Origin: Nymphaea colorata
Taxonomy: Eukaryota > Streptophyta > Magnoliopsida > Nymphaeales > Nymphaeaceae
Assembly: GCF_008831285.2 (NCBI RefSeq)
Contig: NC_045138.2
Coordinates: 35,269,115 to 35,333,114 of the forward strand
Length of the DNA: 64,000 nt
Direction of reading: 5' to 3'
Shown: piece after piece, positions 21,469-33,000 of the stretch
Layout: each line of letters begins with the position of its first letter
Numbering within the stretch: position 1 is the stretch's first letter
The notes under the pieces: generated by a model
The model's input: the letters and a program-made list of their open reading frames with translations, nothing else
What the model was told of the DNA's origin: nothing
The model's database searches: none
Translations under genes and position numbers: made by a program

Positions 21469-24178
21469 TCATGGCATTTGAACCATAGATCTTCTAAACC
21501 GGTTGCTCCTGTTGAGCTTCAATCTGATTGATGGAACTTTACGTGATACTGCTTTCCAAATCATTTGAACAGCATCATCACCCTGGGATGGGTATTGATA
21601 CTCAAAATGGTGCTCAATTTCCTTTAACCTTTCCCACATTTTCATCCATTCTTCCTTTGTGATGCTTCTAACTAATTTAATGAGAAAGCCTTCTTTAAGA
21701 GCATCAGATGTACGGACAAAAATGCAGAATTCTGAGTAGTCAAGGACGTCTTCATAAGGGAGCTCAATTTCATCGCTAATAATAACAGGCACACAATGGC
21801 TGGCAATAGCATCAAACAGACGATTGGAGGATGGTGTGTCACCAGCAATGTTCAAACAGAATTTGGAAGAATGCATTCCTTTAGTTGCTTGATTTATCCC
21901 ACCTCCACGTATGCTGCCAAAAGAAAAGTGCACATCCTTCTCATCTTTAAGAATATAGTATAGCTCCTGTCGAATATATCCACCCTGACAATAAATAGAA
22001 AGCAAAATGATTGATTATTGAATCAAAAGCAGTAAACACAATGGAAATGCACTAAAAGAAAGCAACCTGGAAGGTTGTCTGGATGAATATTCTTTTCATG
22101 GGCACAACAAAGAATACCAGCAGCAAAATTTTGCTTTGATTAGGATCTTGAAGAAAGACCCTTAAGTCAAAAATTTTCCTGCAAGTCCTCACAACTAAGC
22201 ATGATTTGGTTGTAAAAATTCATTTTTAGGAATCATAAGCATCTGATTTCATGCAATGACCAGAGATGATGAGTAATAAGAGGACCCTTTAATAGTTTGT
22301 CATCCAAAAATTTTCAGCATCATGCAAAGAGGATCATTCAGTTTCAAATGATCAAAAACAAAACCTAACTAAAACCAACAGAATGGACATTTGTGCTATT
22401 CTTCATGTCCCATTGTATCATCAAACTTCCAAAAACAATCCGTGCTCATTGCTGAGAGATTACAGCAGCCCTTTTTTCTACTTAGGGAGGAAGTGTACAA
22501 TTCAAATTAGAAATGATGCACGTTTATTATTGGAAGCCTGTCAGAAGATAACTTCAAAATATGTTTCATAAGAATTGAGAAAATAGTTACATCTATTGAA
22601 ATCCTATGTGAAGACCATTTTAACATACCAAGTGTCGGTCATTAACTAGGAGCACCTAAAAGAAACGACTTAAGCACCCAAGAGACCAGAAATGCATAAC
22701 AATTTGTACTTATCAAGCAGATGATCCGCTATATTCAATCCTGCAAAAGTTATGGAGATTCAATTCAGCAACAGTACAATTTCTTGTGAACTTTCAGACC
22801 TCAGTTTTGGAATAAGGACAGCTATAAGCAGCAATTTTACTTAAAGTAGTGCACTATTTACTTGGCACAAAAGGTCAATAATGTATATTCTGTTAAATGA
22901 AAAAAATGTCAGTCCTAATTTTGAGAACACTTGTAACAAAGTGAAATTGCAGTGCAAACTTGCTGTAACAAAGTGAAATTGTACGTAGCAACTTTCATTG
23001 AACATCAAGAATATCCAAACTCACTTTCAGATCATTAAGTGCTAATGCGGACTTGAGCGATCATGTATTCAATTTAAAGAAGATGTGATGAAAAGACATA
23101 TTTAATGGCAATTCTGCATTTAAATTGTTAAAAAGGAAACATTACATGAACCTCTAGTGCACTAAAACAGAATGGAAACAATGTTGCTACTCACATCTTT
23201 GCGGTAAATTGCTCCTTGAAAATACAGCAAGATAGGCCGGCTATCAAAGGTGGACGAATCATTATCATAATTTCTGATGACATGCTTGTAAGGAGCAATA
23301 ATATCCTTGTCTATGTTTGCTACATTCGGAGGATACCTTCCAAAGTCAGAAAGTATAAACATGCATGGCCACAACTTCATCCTTGCGTCCAGCATACTGT
23401 TTGGGTGATGTGCAAGTATCACATGATCACGTCCACCTGATCTCTTCCATTCGTGCTGCACTCTTAGATAAGCTACCAGTTTATCCTGTAATGCCCTATT
23501 CAAGCTTACTTTTTCTTTCGGGTTCACCTTTGAATACCGATTATAACTCAATGAAGAGAAAAATGGAACAAATATGATATCAGCCTTACTGGAATTGTCA
23601 ACTCTTACAGCATTACAAGGGCCTCTTCTGTTAGAAAACCTAGATGATAAAAGATCCAAAGTAAGCCAATATTCTGTACTATGTTGAAGATTTAATCCAC
23701 CAGGATAATCTGGAACTCCGTTCGAGATATCAGGCCAAACGCTGTCTGTCCCTTTCCAGCCTAGCAAACCAAAATGAAATTCAGAAGGCAGGTCATACAT
23801 AAAAACTTTCAGAGTCGTCTTGTTAGGCTCACAAGCGCTGGGTTGTTCTTTAACTTCGTCCTGGATGGTTGCTATTGTAGGCGGCGATTCATGATGCTCT
23901 TTGCTAAGGTCCCTCGGTGTTGATTTAAAATTGTCAACTACAGAGAAGAGCTTTTTGTCAGGCAGAAAACCGTGTTCAATGAAATGCGGGGATCCTGCTG
24001 ATTGGAGGAAAAAGAACCACGAGAAGACGAAGACAAACACAGACACAGTGAAGAGGCAGAACAAGTATCTCCTTCTTTCAAATCCAACTGAATGTGGAAT
24101 CCGGCCATCACCCATTGCAGTATTGCATACGATACGAAATAAATTTCTACTGATACATGAAGAAATAGATATGCCCAA
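21469..24178 (-). CDS. ARAD1: ARAD1-like arabinosyltransferase (GT47 exostosin family)
   Basis: Two exons on the minus strand, 24178-23195 and 21984-21469, with a 1210-bp phase-0 intron, encode 499 residues. A type II membrane anchor follows RRR near residue 35 (YLFCLFTVSVFVFVFSWFFF), then a low-complexity stem. The exostosin domain starts at LKVFMYDLPSEFHFGLLGWK. It includes PGGLNLQHSTEYWLTLDLL, HHPNSMLDARMKLWP, and after the intron HSSKFCLNIAGDTPSSNRLF and DAIASHCVPVIISDEIELPY. The last are the usual donor-binding motifs of the GT47 C-terminal half. These match the ARAD1/ARAD2 subgroup, Golgi enzymes implicated in pectic arabinan side chains. I used the first Met (24178); a second Met at 24115 (MGDGRIPHSVG) still precedes the membrane segment and is equally possible. 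Confidence 0.9.
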
Positions 24179-27100
24179 ATTGGTGTTTAAGGCAATATAG
24201 GGAACCGCCGTAAAAATTTAGAGGTGTAGTGAAAACTGTTCAAGACGGTGGGAATCAATTTTCTCTGTCATACACCAAATTACATTCACAGAAATCACGT
24301 GGGCACATCAAAACCATGCAAGGACCTCAGTCTTGCTTGCAAGTCCGACCGGGTACTCACCTCCACCAATCTTCTCCGACTTGGTGTATCTCATGGGCGA
24401 GAAGGTAAGGAAACCCCATTCTTTTATTTTCCAATGATCTCCTCATTCTGAAAAAAGCACAGCGCACGCGCTGGATGATTCAAAAGGTAGCATCCTTTTT
24501 ATTCCGAAATCAAAAATGTCGATGTACTTACATAGTGGTTTCCTCAAGATGGTGGCATTTCTCGGAAGAAGGGTATTTTTTGCTCAGCGTCAATCGTTTT
24601 ACGCTCACAAAAAAGGAATCGGGTACCCGAAAAAGGATGGCACAGGCACGTAACCTTCTTCTGCAAGCACCGAAGCGTAAACTCACCGAAAAATGGTGGT
24701 GATCTAAACTAACAAAGGATTACCCACTCCATCGTGCAGATCTAATTCACATCTTTAGCGACGACGAAGGAGGAATTTCGCTGCAACAACCAAATCCCAA
24801 CGCATGAACGATGGTAACTGTTCAAAGAAAGAAGGAAAAGGCCAAAGAAAGAAACATATGGCAAGTTAAATCTCGTTTTCAATACAGGAGTAAGGGAGGG
24901 GGTAAGGCAAATCAATGGAATGCATCCAAAGAGGGGGGGGGGGAGCTTCACCAGAAACAGGCGTGGTTACTCTTCTATCCGAACAGCCCGCGATGGTCGG
25001 GCTGATCTGTGGTTCCGGTCTCTTGTGGGCCAACCATTTCCTTCTATTTCTCATTTCTGCCGCTTCATTGAGAAACCTTCAAGCGCCTACCGCAATTTCG
25101 CCACCATTTTGAAAAGAAACCTTCGACTTCTCTCGTACAGGTGTACGTTTTTCTAGTAATTGCCAAGAAGGAATCTGGTTTTGAGCGCGGCCAACCTTCC
25201 GCAGCAGAGGCAGAATTATCTCAGACCACTTACGCCTTGAGTTTGTGGAGCCTCCAAAATTCATACTTAAGCCCACCTGGAAAAAAGAAGGAAAGAAAAA
25301 GCGCTACAAGGAAAAGTCATTAATTTGTAAATAAGGAAAAATAGGCCTTTGATCTCCGAGTTTTTATGAATGCATGTTCTTCAAGTAATTTGAGAGTCGA
25401 GGTCTTCCCAGTACAATTAAAAATAGGCCGCCACTGGTATCCCTAATACAATTTAAAATAGGCAACTTGAATTAAAGGATCGCATACAAAAAAAAGTGAA
25501 ACAAGTGCCAGAGTAAACCATAGTTAGCATAAAAAATTATTGAAGTATCATTTAAATAACTCTCTCACTCTCTTCTAAAATAGATCTCGCTATTTCATGC
25601 TCTTCGTGTCAAGAGATTTTCTCCTTTTTCTCTCTCATCGAAGTGATGTAAGGGGCGATCTCAGCGCAATGAAGATGGAAGCGTGTGATTCGTGAAACCC
25701 TGCGGACAACGGCGGTATCGATGAAGCAGAGAGGATGATATTAATGTTAATATAGCTGGGGAGGATGGAATGGCACGGGCTGTCGACTATGCATGCCCAT
25801 GCAATTGGTGCTTACTTGAGGAGGCCAGTTGAGGGACAAACTGGAGCGGTTTTCAAAGGAACACATGACATGAGTTGGGTCGATTATCTTATCTGGGAAC
25901 AAAAGTGGTGGCAGGCAGTATCTTACTTATCACCCTTTCCCTTGGTTGGTTTGCCCTTTCACCTAGTGCAGTATCTGCAGTAAGCTTTGACACTTACGTG
26001 TAAAAATCAAGAGGAGGAGAATATGCATATCCTACCAGCTTCTCCATCTTACTGCATAAAATACAATAATAACGTCTGGTGACTGGTTCCATCTCAATGG
26101 CAGGGTTACAATGCCATCACTGTCTGATGTAAGTTGCTGATAGAAATCAAAATTTTTCTCGTCTCAGGAACAACAAGCACATTTTCAACTGTAGAAAATC
26201 CATGAGCAGTAGGAATGCTGCTAGCAGTCCCAACGTGGGTAATGGCCAATTTTGTACCATTTAATTTCAACCGCGATTTTGTTTCCGACCACTTGCTCTT
26301 TTTTCAAGCCTAGGAAAACCATAAATCATCCTCCGCCGTTTGGTGATGATCGAAGCCCCCCCTCAAGAGCTTGGAGCCACGTTGCGAGATTGATACATCT
26401 CTTTGAAGTGAGTAAAGCATCGGATGGTAGCACTGTTCTTGCTTTCCACAAAGTTTGGCATATAATTCCCTTTTCTAGAGATCAAATCATTTATTCCCAC
26501 TGGAGTTGCCCTATTATATTAATTGTTGTGTTTTTTCTAGATTGAATAAGTCCATGCCCACGATATGAAAGCTGGTTATAGTCACTTACTTTGACCACGT
26601 CTCTTTTATTTTTAAGTGACAAAAGGGTCATATGCTGATTTGTATTAGCGATGCATATTCTTGCATGCTTCATGTGTCCTTGAAATAATTTAACAAGACG
26701 ACTATAATTTGGGATCGGTGGTTTAGTCACAAAATATTCATAATCACTCCCTAATCCATTAAGAAGGAAAAAAAAAAAACTTCGTGTTCGTTAGTTTGGG
26801 GTTAACTATCCATAACCGTGTGAGTATTTTGTGGATCAAGAGGGGTTGGCATTATTGGGAATCAAAGAGGAAGTTTTGTGAATATGATATATACTTTGTG
26901 ATTTATTTATGATATATGCCATCTCCAAAATCCCCCAACAGCGTTAGTGCTGCCCGGGAAGCGGAATACCCGGGCAAACGGGGTTGCCACTTTCTTCTTT
27001 CTTGCTTTTTATGGGATGGAGAGGGGAGGGAGAGATGTAAATGTGGTACACTCACCAATTCCAGTAAATTTTTTATTTTTTTGATACCAATGAAATAAAT

Positions 27101-28345
27101 GAAGTTCACGGAAACAGTGGGACACCCAGCGCGAGTAATAGCAATGTCAGGGCATCACGTGACGCTTTACGGTGATTCGCACAAGTGAAGTGAGTAATAG
27201 GCGGCTTTCGTGGAGCAACCTCATTGAATCTTCAGTAGTTCATGAGTGAGTGAGTTTAAGCAGGCACCATGACCATGGCACTGGCACCAGAGGTCGAGGA
27301 ACGAATTGCGCAGCTCTTTCAAAACAGGAGGGGAAGGGCTATTTTCTTCCTCTTCTCGTCTCGCCGGGCCGCAAAACGAGCGGCCACCACCATTGCATTA
27401 ATTTACTCATCGTCAAGTGAAGGCCAACTTGAAAGTAGCTAGCCTAGTTGGAGACCTGAAACTGGCCTCCCCGACGTGTAAAGACCTGCCTGCTCAAGAG
27501 TCAAGAGCCCTGCGCCTCACTAGGGCCTTACTCTTCCTTGGCCATTAAAATGAAACAACAGCCACTGTCCTCCAGTTTGCAGGTCCAACTCAACTTAAAG
27601 CTGTCGCAGGCTTCTAATTGAACTGCCAAGCAGCTGCGGCAGTTATTGTCCAGCCACGTACGGTACAGTTGAATTAATAAGGTTTGTGCAACTTAAACTC
27701 GCTCCCATTTCCTCTGTTCTCGTTAACAAGGCACTCACCATCGCTTCCTTGCTCTGGTTCCTGCGGAAGCCAAAGCTCCAACTGTGCCAATGACCCGACT
27801 CCGACCTGTGGTTGAGCTGACTGGATGTGAACTGGGTGGGTTTACAGAGTGAAATGATCTTTTCTGCACTTAAAATAAAGAGACGTGAAAGAAATAGAAG
27901 TTCCAAAACGGAGCCTGCAGAATGCCCAGGGGCCTGGGGGCCGACAGACATCCATTTTGGTGGTGATCGACGACTCTGCGGCCTCACCACTCAAAGCGCG
28001 CGCCCAAGTAGTCAAGGTGGAGCCCATTGCCCAAGCAAGAGAGGGAAGGTGGGGAGCAAGGCACGAGCAGCCATGAATATCCCCGTCGAAGCGGCGAGAC
28101 TGCCCTCGTGCTCTGCGCCTGCGAGAAGACCTTCTTCACATGTCTCTCGGCCTCATTTTTTCAACCCGCCTTTATTGCCAAAATGACTTTACGATAACAG
28201 AAATTGAAAAAGGGAAACAAAAAAGGAAAACATCTCTACTCCTTCTCCCCTTTAAATGTCCCAATTTCCCATTGCTTCCGCCCCCTCCCCTCGCACATTC
28301 TGGAGTCTGAAACGCCCTCTTCCTCATCATCCAGATTCACCAGCC
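24179..28345. other. Intergenic region between the divergent ARAD1-like and GASA genes
   Basis: About 4.2 kb, holding the presumed promoters of two divergently transcribed genes at its ends. No coding region, RNA gene or terminal-repeat element was recognised. A run of ten G lies near 24933-24943, and A-rich tracts occur around 25485-25500 and 26768-26780. Open frames up to about 119 codons (27827-28186) have no domain. Confidence 0.5.
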
Positions 28346-28975
28346 ATGACAAGGGTTGCTGGGCTCGTCTTCTTGTTACTTCTCCTCTTCTGCATTTTGG
28401 GATCCGAGGTGGTTCCTATCCACTCTGTTTTTGGCTCTGCTAATCGGGCCTTCCTTTCTGTCATTTTTTAGTTGTTTTTGTGGTTCCTTATGCTGTTGAA
28501 GCAGGTTGTGGCTGCGATGAGAGAAGGGGATGTAATGAATGTGCAGCATTCTCAGAAGGTAGCCTTTTTCCTTTTCCTGTTTTTTATTATTGCTAAAACT
28601 TGAACAGAAACTATAGACTGTTTACAATGTGCCTTTCTTTTTTAAATGTCTGGTGATATTATCTATAGAAATGAGGCGGTCTCAGTGGAACGCTGATTAA
28701 TTTCTCGTAATCTATGGAAAAATACTGGTACACTCAACCTCATGCAAGCATAGATGTAATCTTTTTCAAGTTCAACTTTTGGTTGGGCATGTTATTTTCC
28801 CTTCTCTTTCTCTCTCTCTCTCTCTTTTCCTTTTATATGTAGCATGTTTTGGTACTCTTTTCCTTTGATTAACCTCTTTTTATATTAAATATCAGCTGGC
28901 TCCAATAACGACTGCTTTTTTTTTTTTAATTGATAGGGGGGATATGGTCCTGGAAGCTTGAGGAGTTCCCGTATG

Positions 28976-29006
<31 letters not shown>

Positions 29007-30074
29007 GCACTACCGGAAAAGGGAAAAGCGGCCGGACCCACGGCCTGCTCAAGTTTGGGTTAATACGTGGAGCATCCACCATCTTTCGGAAATACAAGCC
29101 ACAGACCCCCACCATGGTCTCCAGTGACCTTAAATTATCAAAACTACTAAGTGCAAACATTTGTTAAAAATAAGACGGTGGCTGAACCAATGTCAGCCAT
29201 TGCTTCCTAGTCGGCCCGCTGTAGACAGAAAGAACTGAAACGGCCGTTTTGGATTTGCAAAGGCTGGTTGCGTTGCTCGGAATTTGAGCGCCCGCAAAAT
29301 TGCCTTGTTCAAGCAACATTATAGGCACCAAATATATACCTAAACCTTTTTTGGCTTTCTCAAGCGCAATGAATAATGATATCCTGCTGCAACACTTAAA
29401 ACTCGAGCCGTTCCCTATCTAAAATGCCTTTTACCATTCATGCAGCATTTTTCTCTGTGTCCCTGGTTTCCTAAATCATGAAATGCAGGAAAGGTTTAGT
29501 TAAGCTACGAGCTTCTCGCCTTCTACCTAATCAACCACCTGAATTTTCATTTCGCTTTTCTTTCGTGTGCTTAATTTCAGTGAACTTGTAAACCCCATTC
29601 TTGTCCCTCCCAAAGCGCAGCTTAATTTGTCTCATCATCCCCGAAACTATTATGGGTAAATTAACATGTATGCTTCACGTCCCTACCCGTATGATCTCGC
29701 GGGTCAAAGCAGTCAAAGTTGGATTTCGTTCGCCCATTTCCTTGGTTTCCTTTTTCAAGTCATGGTGTTGTTGCTTGTGAATTATAATATACTAAGTTCA
29801 AAGCCTCGTGATCCTTCTGTTGTTGGGAAGCCGTTTTTTGTGCCTCTGCGGTTGAATCTTGAATGTTTTCTGAATGTCAGAGTTATGTGCAGAGTGCCCT
29901 CATGAGTGCACGAGGAGATGCTCCAAGACACAGTATCACAAGGCCTGCATGTTCTTCTGCCAAAAGTGCTGCAGCAAGTGTCTGTGCGTCCCACCTGGCT
30001 ACTATGGCAACAAGCAGACCTGTGCTTGCTATAACAACTGGAAGACCAAGAGGGGTGGCCCCAAATGCCCTTGA
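28346..30074 (+). CDS. GASA: GASA/snakin cysteine-rich secreted peptide
   Basis: Four exons, 28346-28408, 28505-28558, 28937-28970 and 29881-30074, join in phase to give 114 residues. Exon 1 encodes a signal peptide (MTRVAGLVFLLLLLFCILGS). Exons 2-3 encode the variable linker ending GGYGPGSLRSS. Exon 4 encodes the C-terminal GASA domain with CTRRCSKTQYHKACMFFCQK, CCSKCLCVPPGYYGNK and the terminal KCP. This intron pattern and the GPGSL...KCP layout match GASA4/GASA6-type genes. These act in the cell wall or apoplast as gibberellin-responsive or antimicrobial peptides. The domain normally has 12 cysteines; here LCAECPHECTRRC supplies one extra, making 13. Intron 3 (910 bp) begins with a long TC repeat. 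Confidence 0.93.
28975..29004. repeat. (TC)n microsatellite in GASA intron 3
   Basis: About 15 uninterrupted CT/TC units start five bases after the exon 3 donor (gtatg). A likely length-variable tract right next to a splice site. Confidence 0.95.
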
Positions 30075-33000
30075 ACAGATCACAGTCGGACTCATCTCCC
30101 TATTCTCCTACTACATCTCCTCTTGTTGCGTGTCTTATCTCTAATCAGTCACTTCGTAGGTGTTATCTATCTATCATATACATCCTAGGCGATCATCCTT
30201 TTGCGCTCGTGTTTTAGCCGTAGTGTTAAGTTTGGTTCATCCTACCGGTGTGGGGGACTGGGGAGCCAGGGGAGTGCAACCCGACGGTTTCGGGATTTTA
30301 GGCGGATGGCTTGTAAATCGACGGTTGCTATTCCTCTTCCGTTTCCTTGTGTGTCTGAAGTGGATTCCATTCTCGTGATCTTATTGTTTCCTTAGAAGTT
30401 GATCTGTTATGGTTGAATGCGTATATAGCACGACCGAGCATGTGCAGTGATGGCGTAAGTTGTGCGTTTGTTTTGATCAAAGCCGTAGGCTTTGGGAAGG
30501 TAGAGTTGTTGAACTGTTGCCCGTTCTTGTGGGGGGAAGAAGCATGTGGCTAAGTGTTCTCCTGTTGAACTAGAGAAAGATTTTACTCGCTCCGATGGTT
30601 GAAACTCAGTTGGTATGCTTTGTTTGGCTAGGAACGTAACCCCGATACGTCGTTCACTGCTGTTCGATCCAAGCTTTCGCACTTGTTGGATAAACGGAAT
30701 TGGCAGCGTCACGCTTTTCCATACATTCTAGGTTGAAAACTAGGGAAATATAAGGACCATGGAAAAGGCGAAGGATGAGCTAGGTTGGTGCTCGTGACTT
30801 GATTTGTGAGCTTTGTAACTAAAATTTGCTTGGATGGAGGATGCTTCTTGCTTCAACTTTGGCTCTTATCCCTCCAGGGCAAATGGTTTCTCAGACAAAT
30901 GTAAAGGTTTAATTAAAAACGAAAGGCGAAGAAATCCGCGCATTGCGTGGACCAGGAATTGCCCGGTTGTAATTTTGCAAACCGCCTTCTAAACGTCTTC
31001 TTCTTCTTCGAAAATTGAAGGTCAAGAAGTGATTTTTTGGATTTTATAGCTAAAGCTTGTTTATCCATCCCTAGATTAACTTATTTAGGTTTGGTATACG
31101 GCTTGGTAGTCTTGGTTACATTTCCAAATGAAAGAACCTAAAAAGTGTATGTGTGAGTTCGCAAGTGATATTCATATTTTGTTTTAAATATTTGAAGAAT
31201 GATTATTGAACTTTAACCTCTTAAGGTTTTTTTGGATTAAGGCTGCACCGCAATCTCATTCTGAAAATGGCCACATGTCTTAGTGACTTATTCCCACCAA
31301 CCTACGGGCATTCAGTAGGAAATTAAGCCTGCTGCCACTGAGGCGCTCGATTTTGCCTACGGTTGATTCAAACTCCTAGTGCTCCATCGACTGAGTTACT
31401 TACAAATGAGCAAGCTCTTTGAGCCGTTCACCTTTCATAGGAAATTAATGGATATGAAAGAGTAGGCTCTCTTTTTAGTGTGGGTTACAGCGCAATGCTA
31501 AGAAATGAAGTGTTGCCGCTTACGTGCTAAATGCAAGTCATACAACCCCTCGGTGGCCTAGCGTTTTTCTAAATCTGCTCAGACAATGGAAATTAATCCC
31601 CCGTCCAAAATGTAGCCTGTCCCCAGGAAAATGGATATCGTTATCAATTTGCATTAGAAAACAAACATTTACAAGAATGGGGGGGGGTAAATGGTACCCG
31701 CCAAAATGGTTAGTACCAATGCCCATCATTTACCTTTTATAGAAAAGGATCCCTAACAGTTGAGACTTTTTGAAGTAAAAATATGAGGGGGTTGGGTGTG
31801 GTGGTCACTATTCAATTACACCACCGCACATCTACTGTGCATTAGTTCCTGAGGGCTAAAGCCTTTCATACTCCACTCCTGCTTCAGCATTTCGTTTCTA
31901 TACTGTTGGGTGCGGTGTCTAACACAACTCTCGCTCGATACTGACTGCTCTACCTTGCAAACGAGAATCTGCCCATTTTCGAAAGGGAACGAACTGGACT
32001 CTTCGTTCAACCAAACAAGAGCTAATACTTGTTGAAGGAAGCCTCGAGGAGAGTAGCGTACCGGGTGGGGCTGGTGGCATGTTAACAGCACGTCATCGGT
32101 TCCATCCTTACGGGGCTCTACTCTCCTGTGCATCAAGTTGAAAGAAAGTACTGTCACTCCATCCCAGGAAGGAAGCTTAATTTGGCCCTCTAAATCTGAT
32201 ACTGCACTCAGCCAAGAGAAGTAGGAGCTGAGCGCACACAATCCCGCAAATTTCAGTTATTTTTGCATTGGTGGTCTCCAACAATTACTAATTTCATATG
32301 TATAGGTGCCCCTTCATTATTTGCTTAGAGCATTTTTACGATTTTATTTTGTGCAAGTTTTTCTGAATTGCTGCTCCTTAGTCAAAACTTGCTAGCTCTG
32401 CTACTAAGTGGAAGACGCTTTTGCCCTACAAATTTGTACATAAAATTCCAGGGTTTCAGCATGGTGTCCGGTGATAATGTTGCCTAAGATTTTCATCCTG
32501 CAATCAAATGGAGAACACACTCTAAATACAATTAATCTTGCGCAAAGATAGAAGGGCTTGCTAAAAGGACAGAGTTCAAGGACAGAACACATGCAGAAGC
32601 ACGATCGTCTAGCTCTGGAAACCCATCTGCGTTTTCGACTAAAAGCTCGCTAGGGTCTTTTGAAGAACCAAGAACTTAACTGACGGGCAGTGGAGGGACC
32701 CAGCTCCTAGGATTAAAGCGTCACCCGTCCGAGTTTATTTCGTTTATTCAATTGTCGCGTAGGGCCACCAAAGAGGAGCGTTATAAGAAGATGCATCAAT
32801 TATTGGTGTCCATCTCGAAGGAGGATTACTTTTATGATCCTAACATGGTAACTCTACCCTGGATCTCACTCCTAGCTAGGCCGATTACTATATAGCAGAA
32901 AAGCTAAGAAATAGTACATCGCAATGTCTTCAGGATAATTAGTTCTATTATTTCCTTATATATGGTATGGGGCCGACCGTATATACTAAAAGCAAGAACA

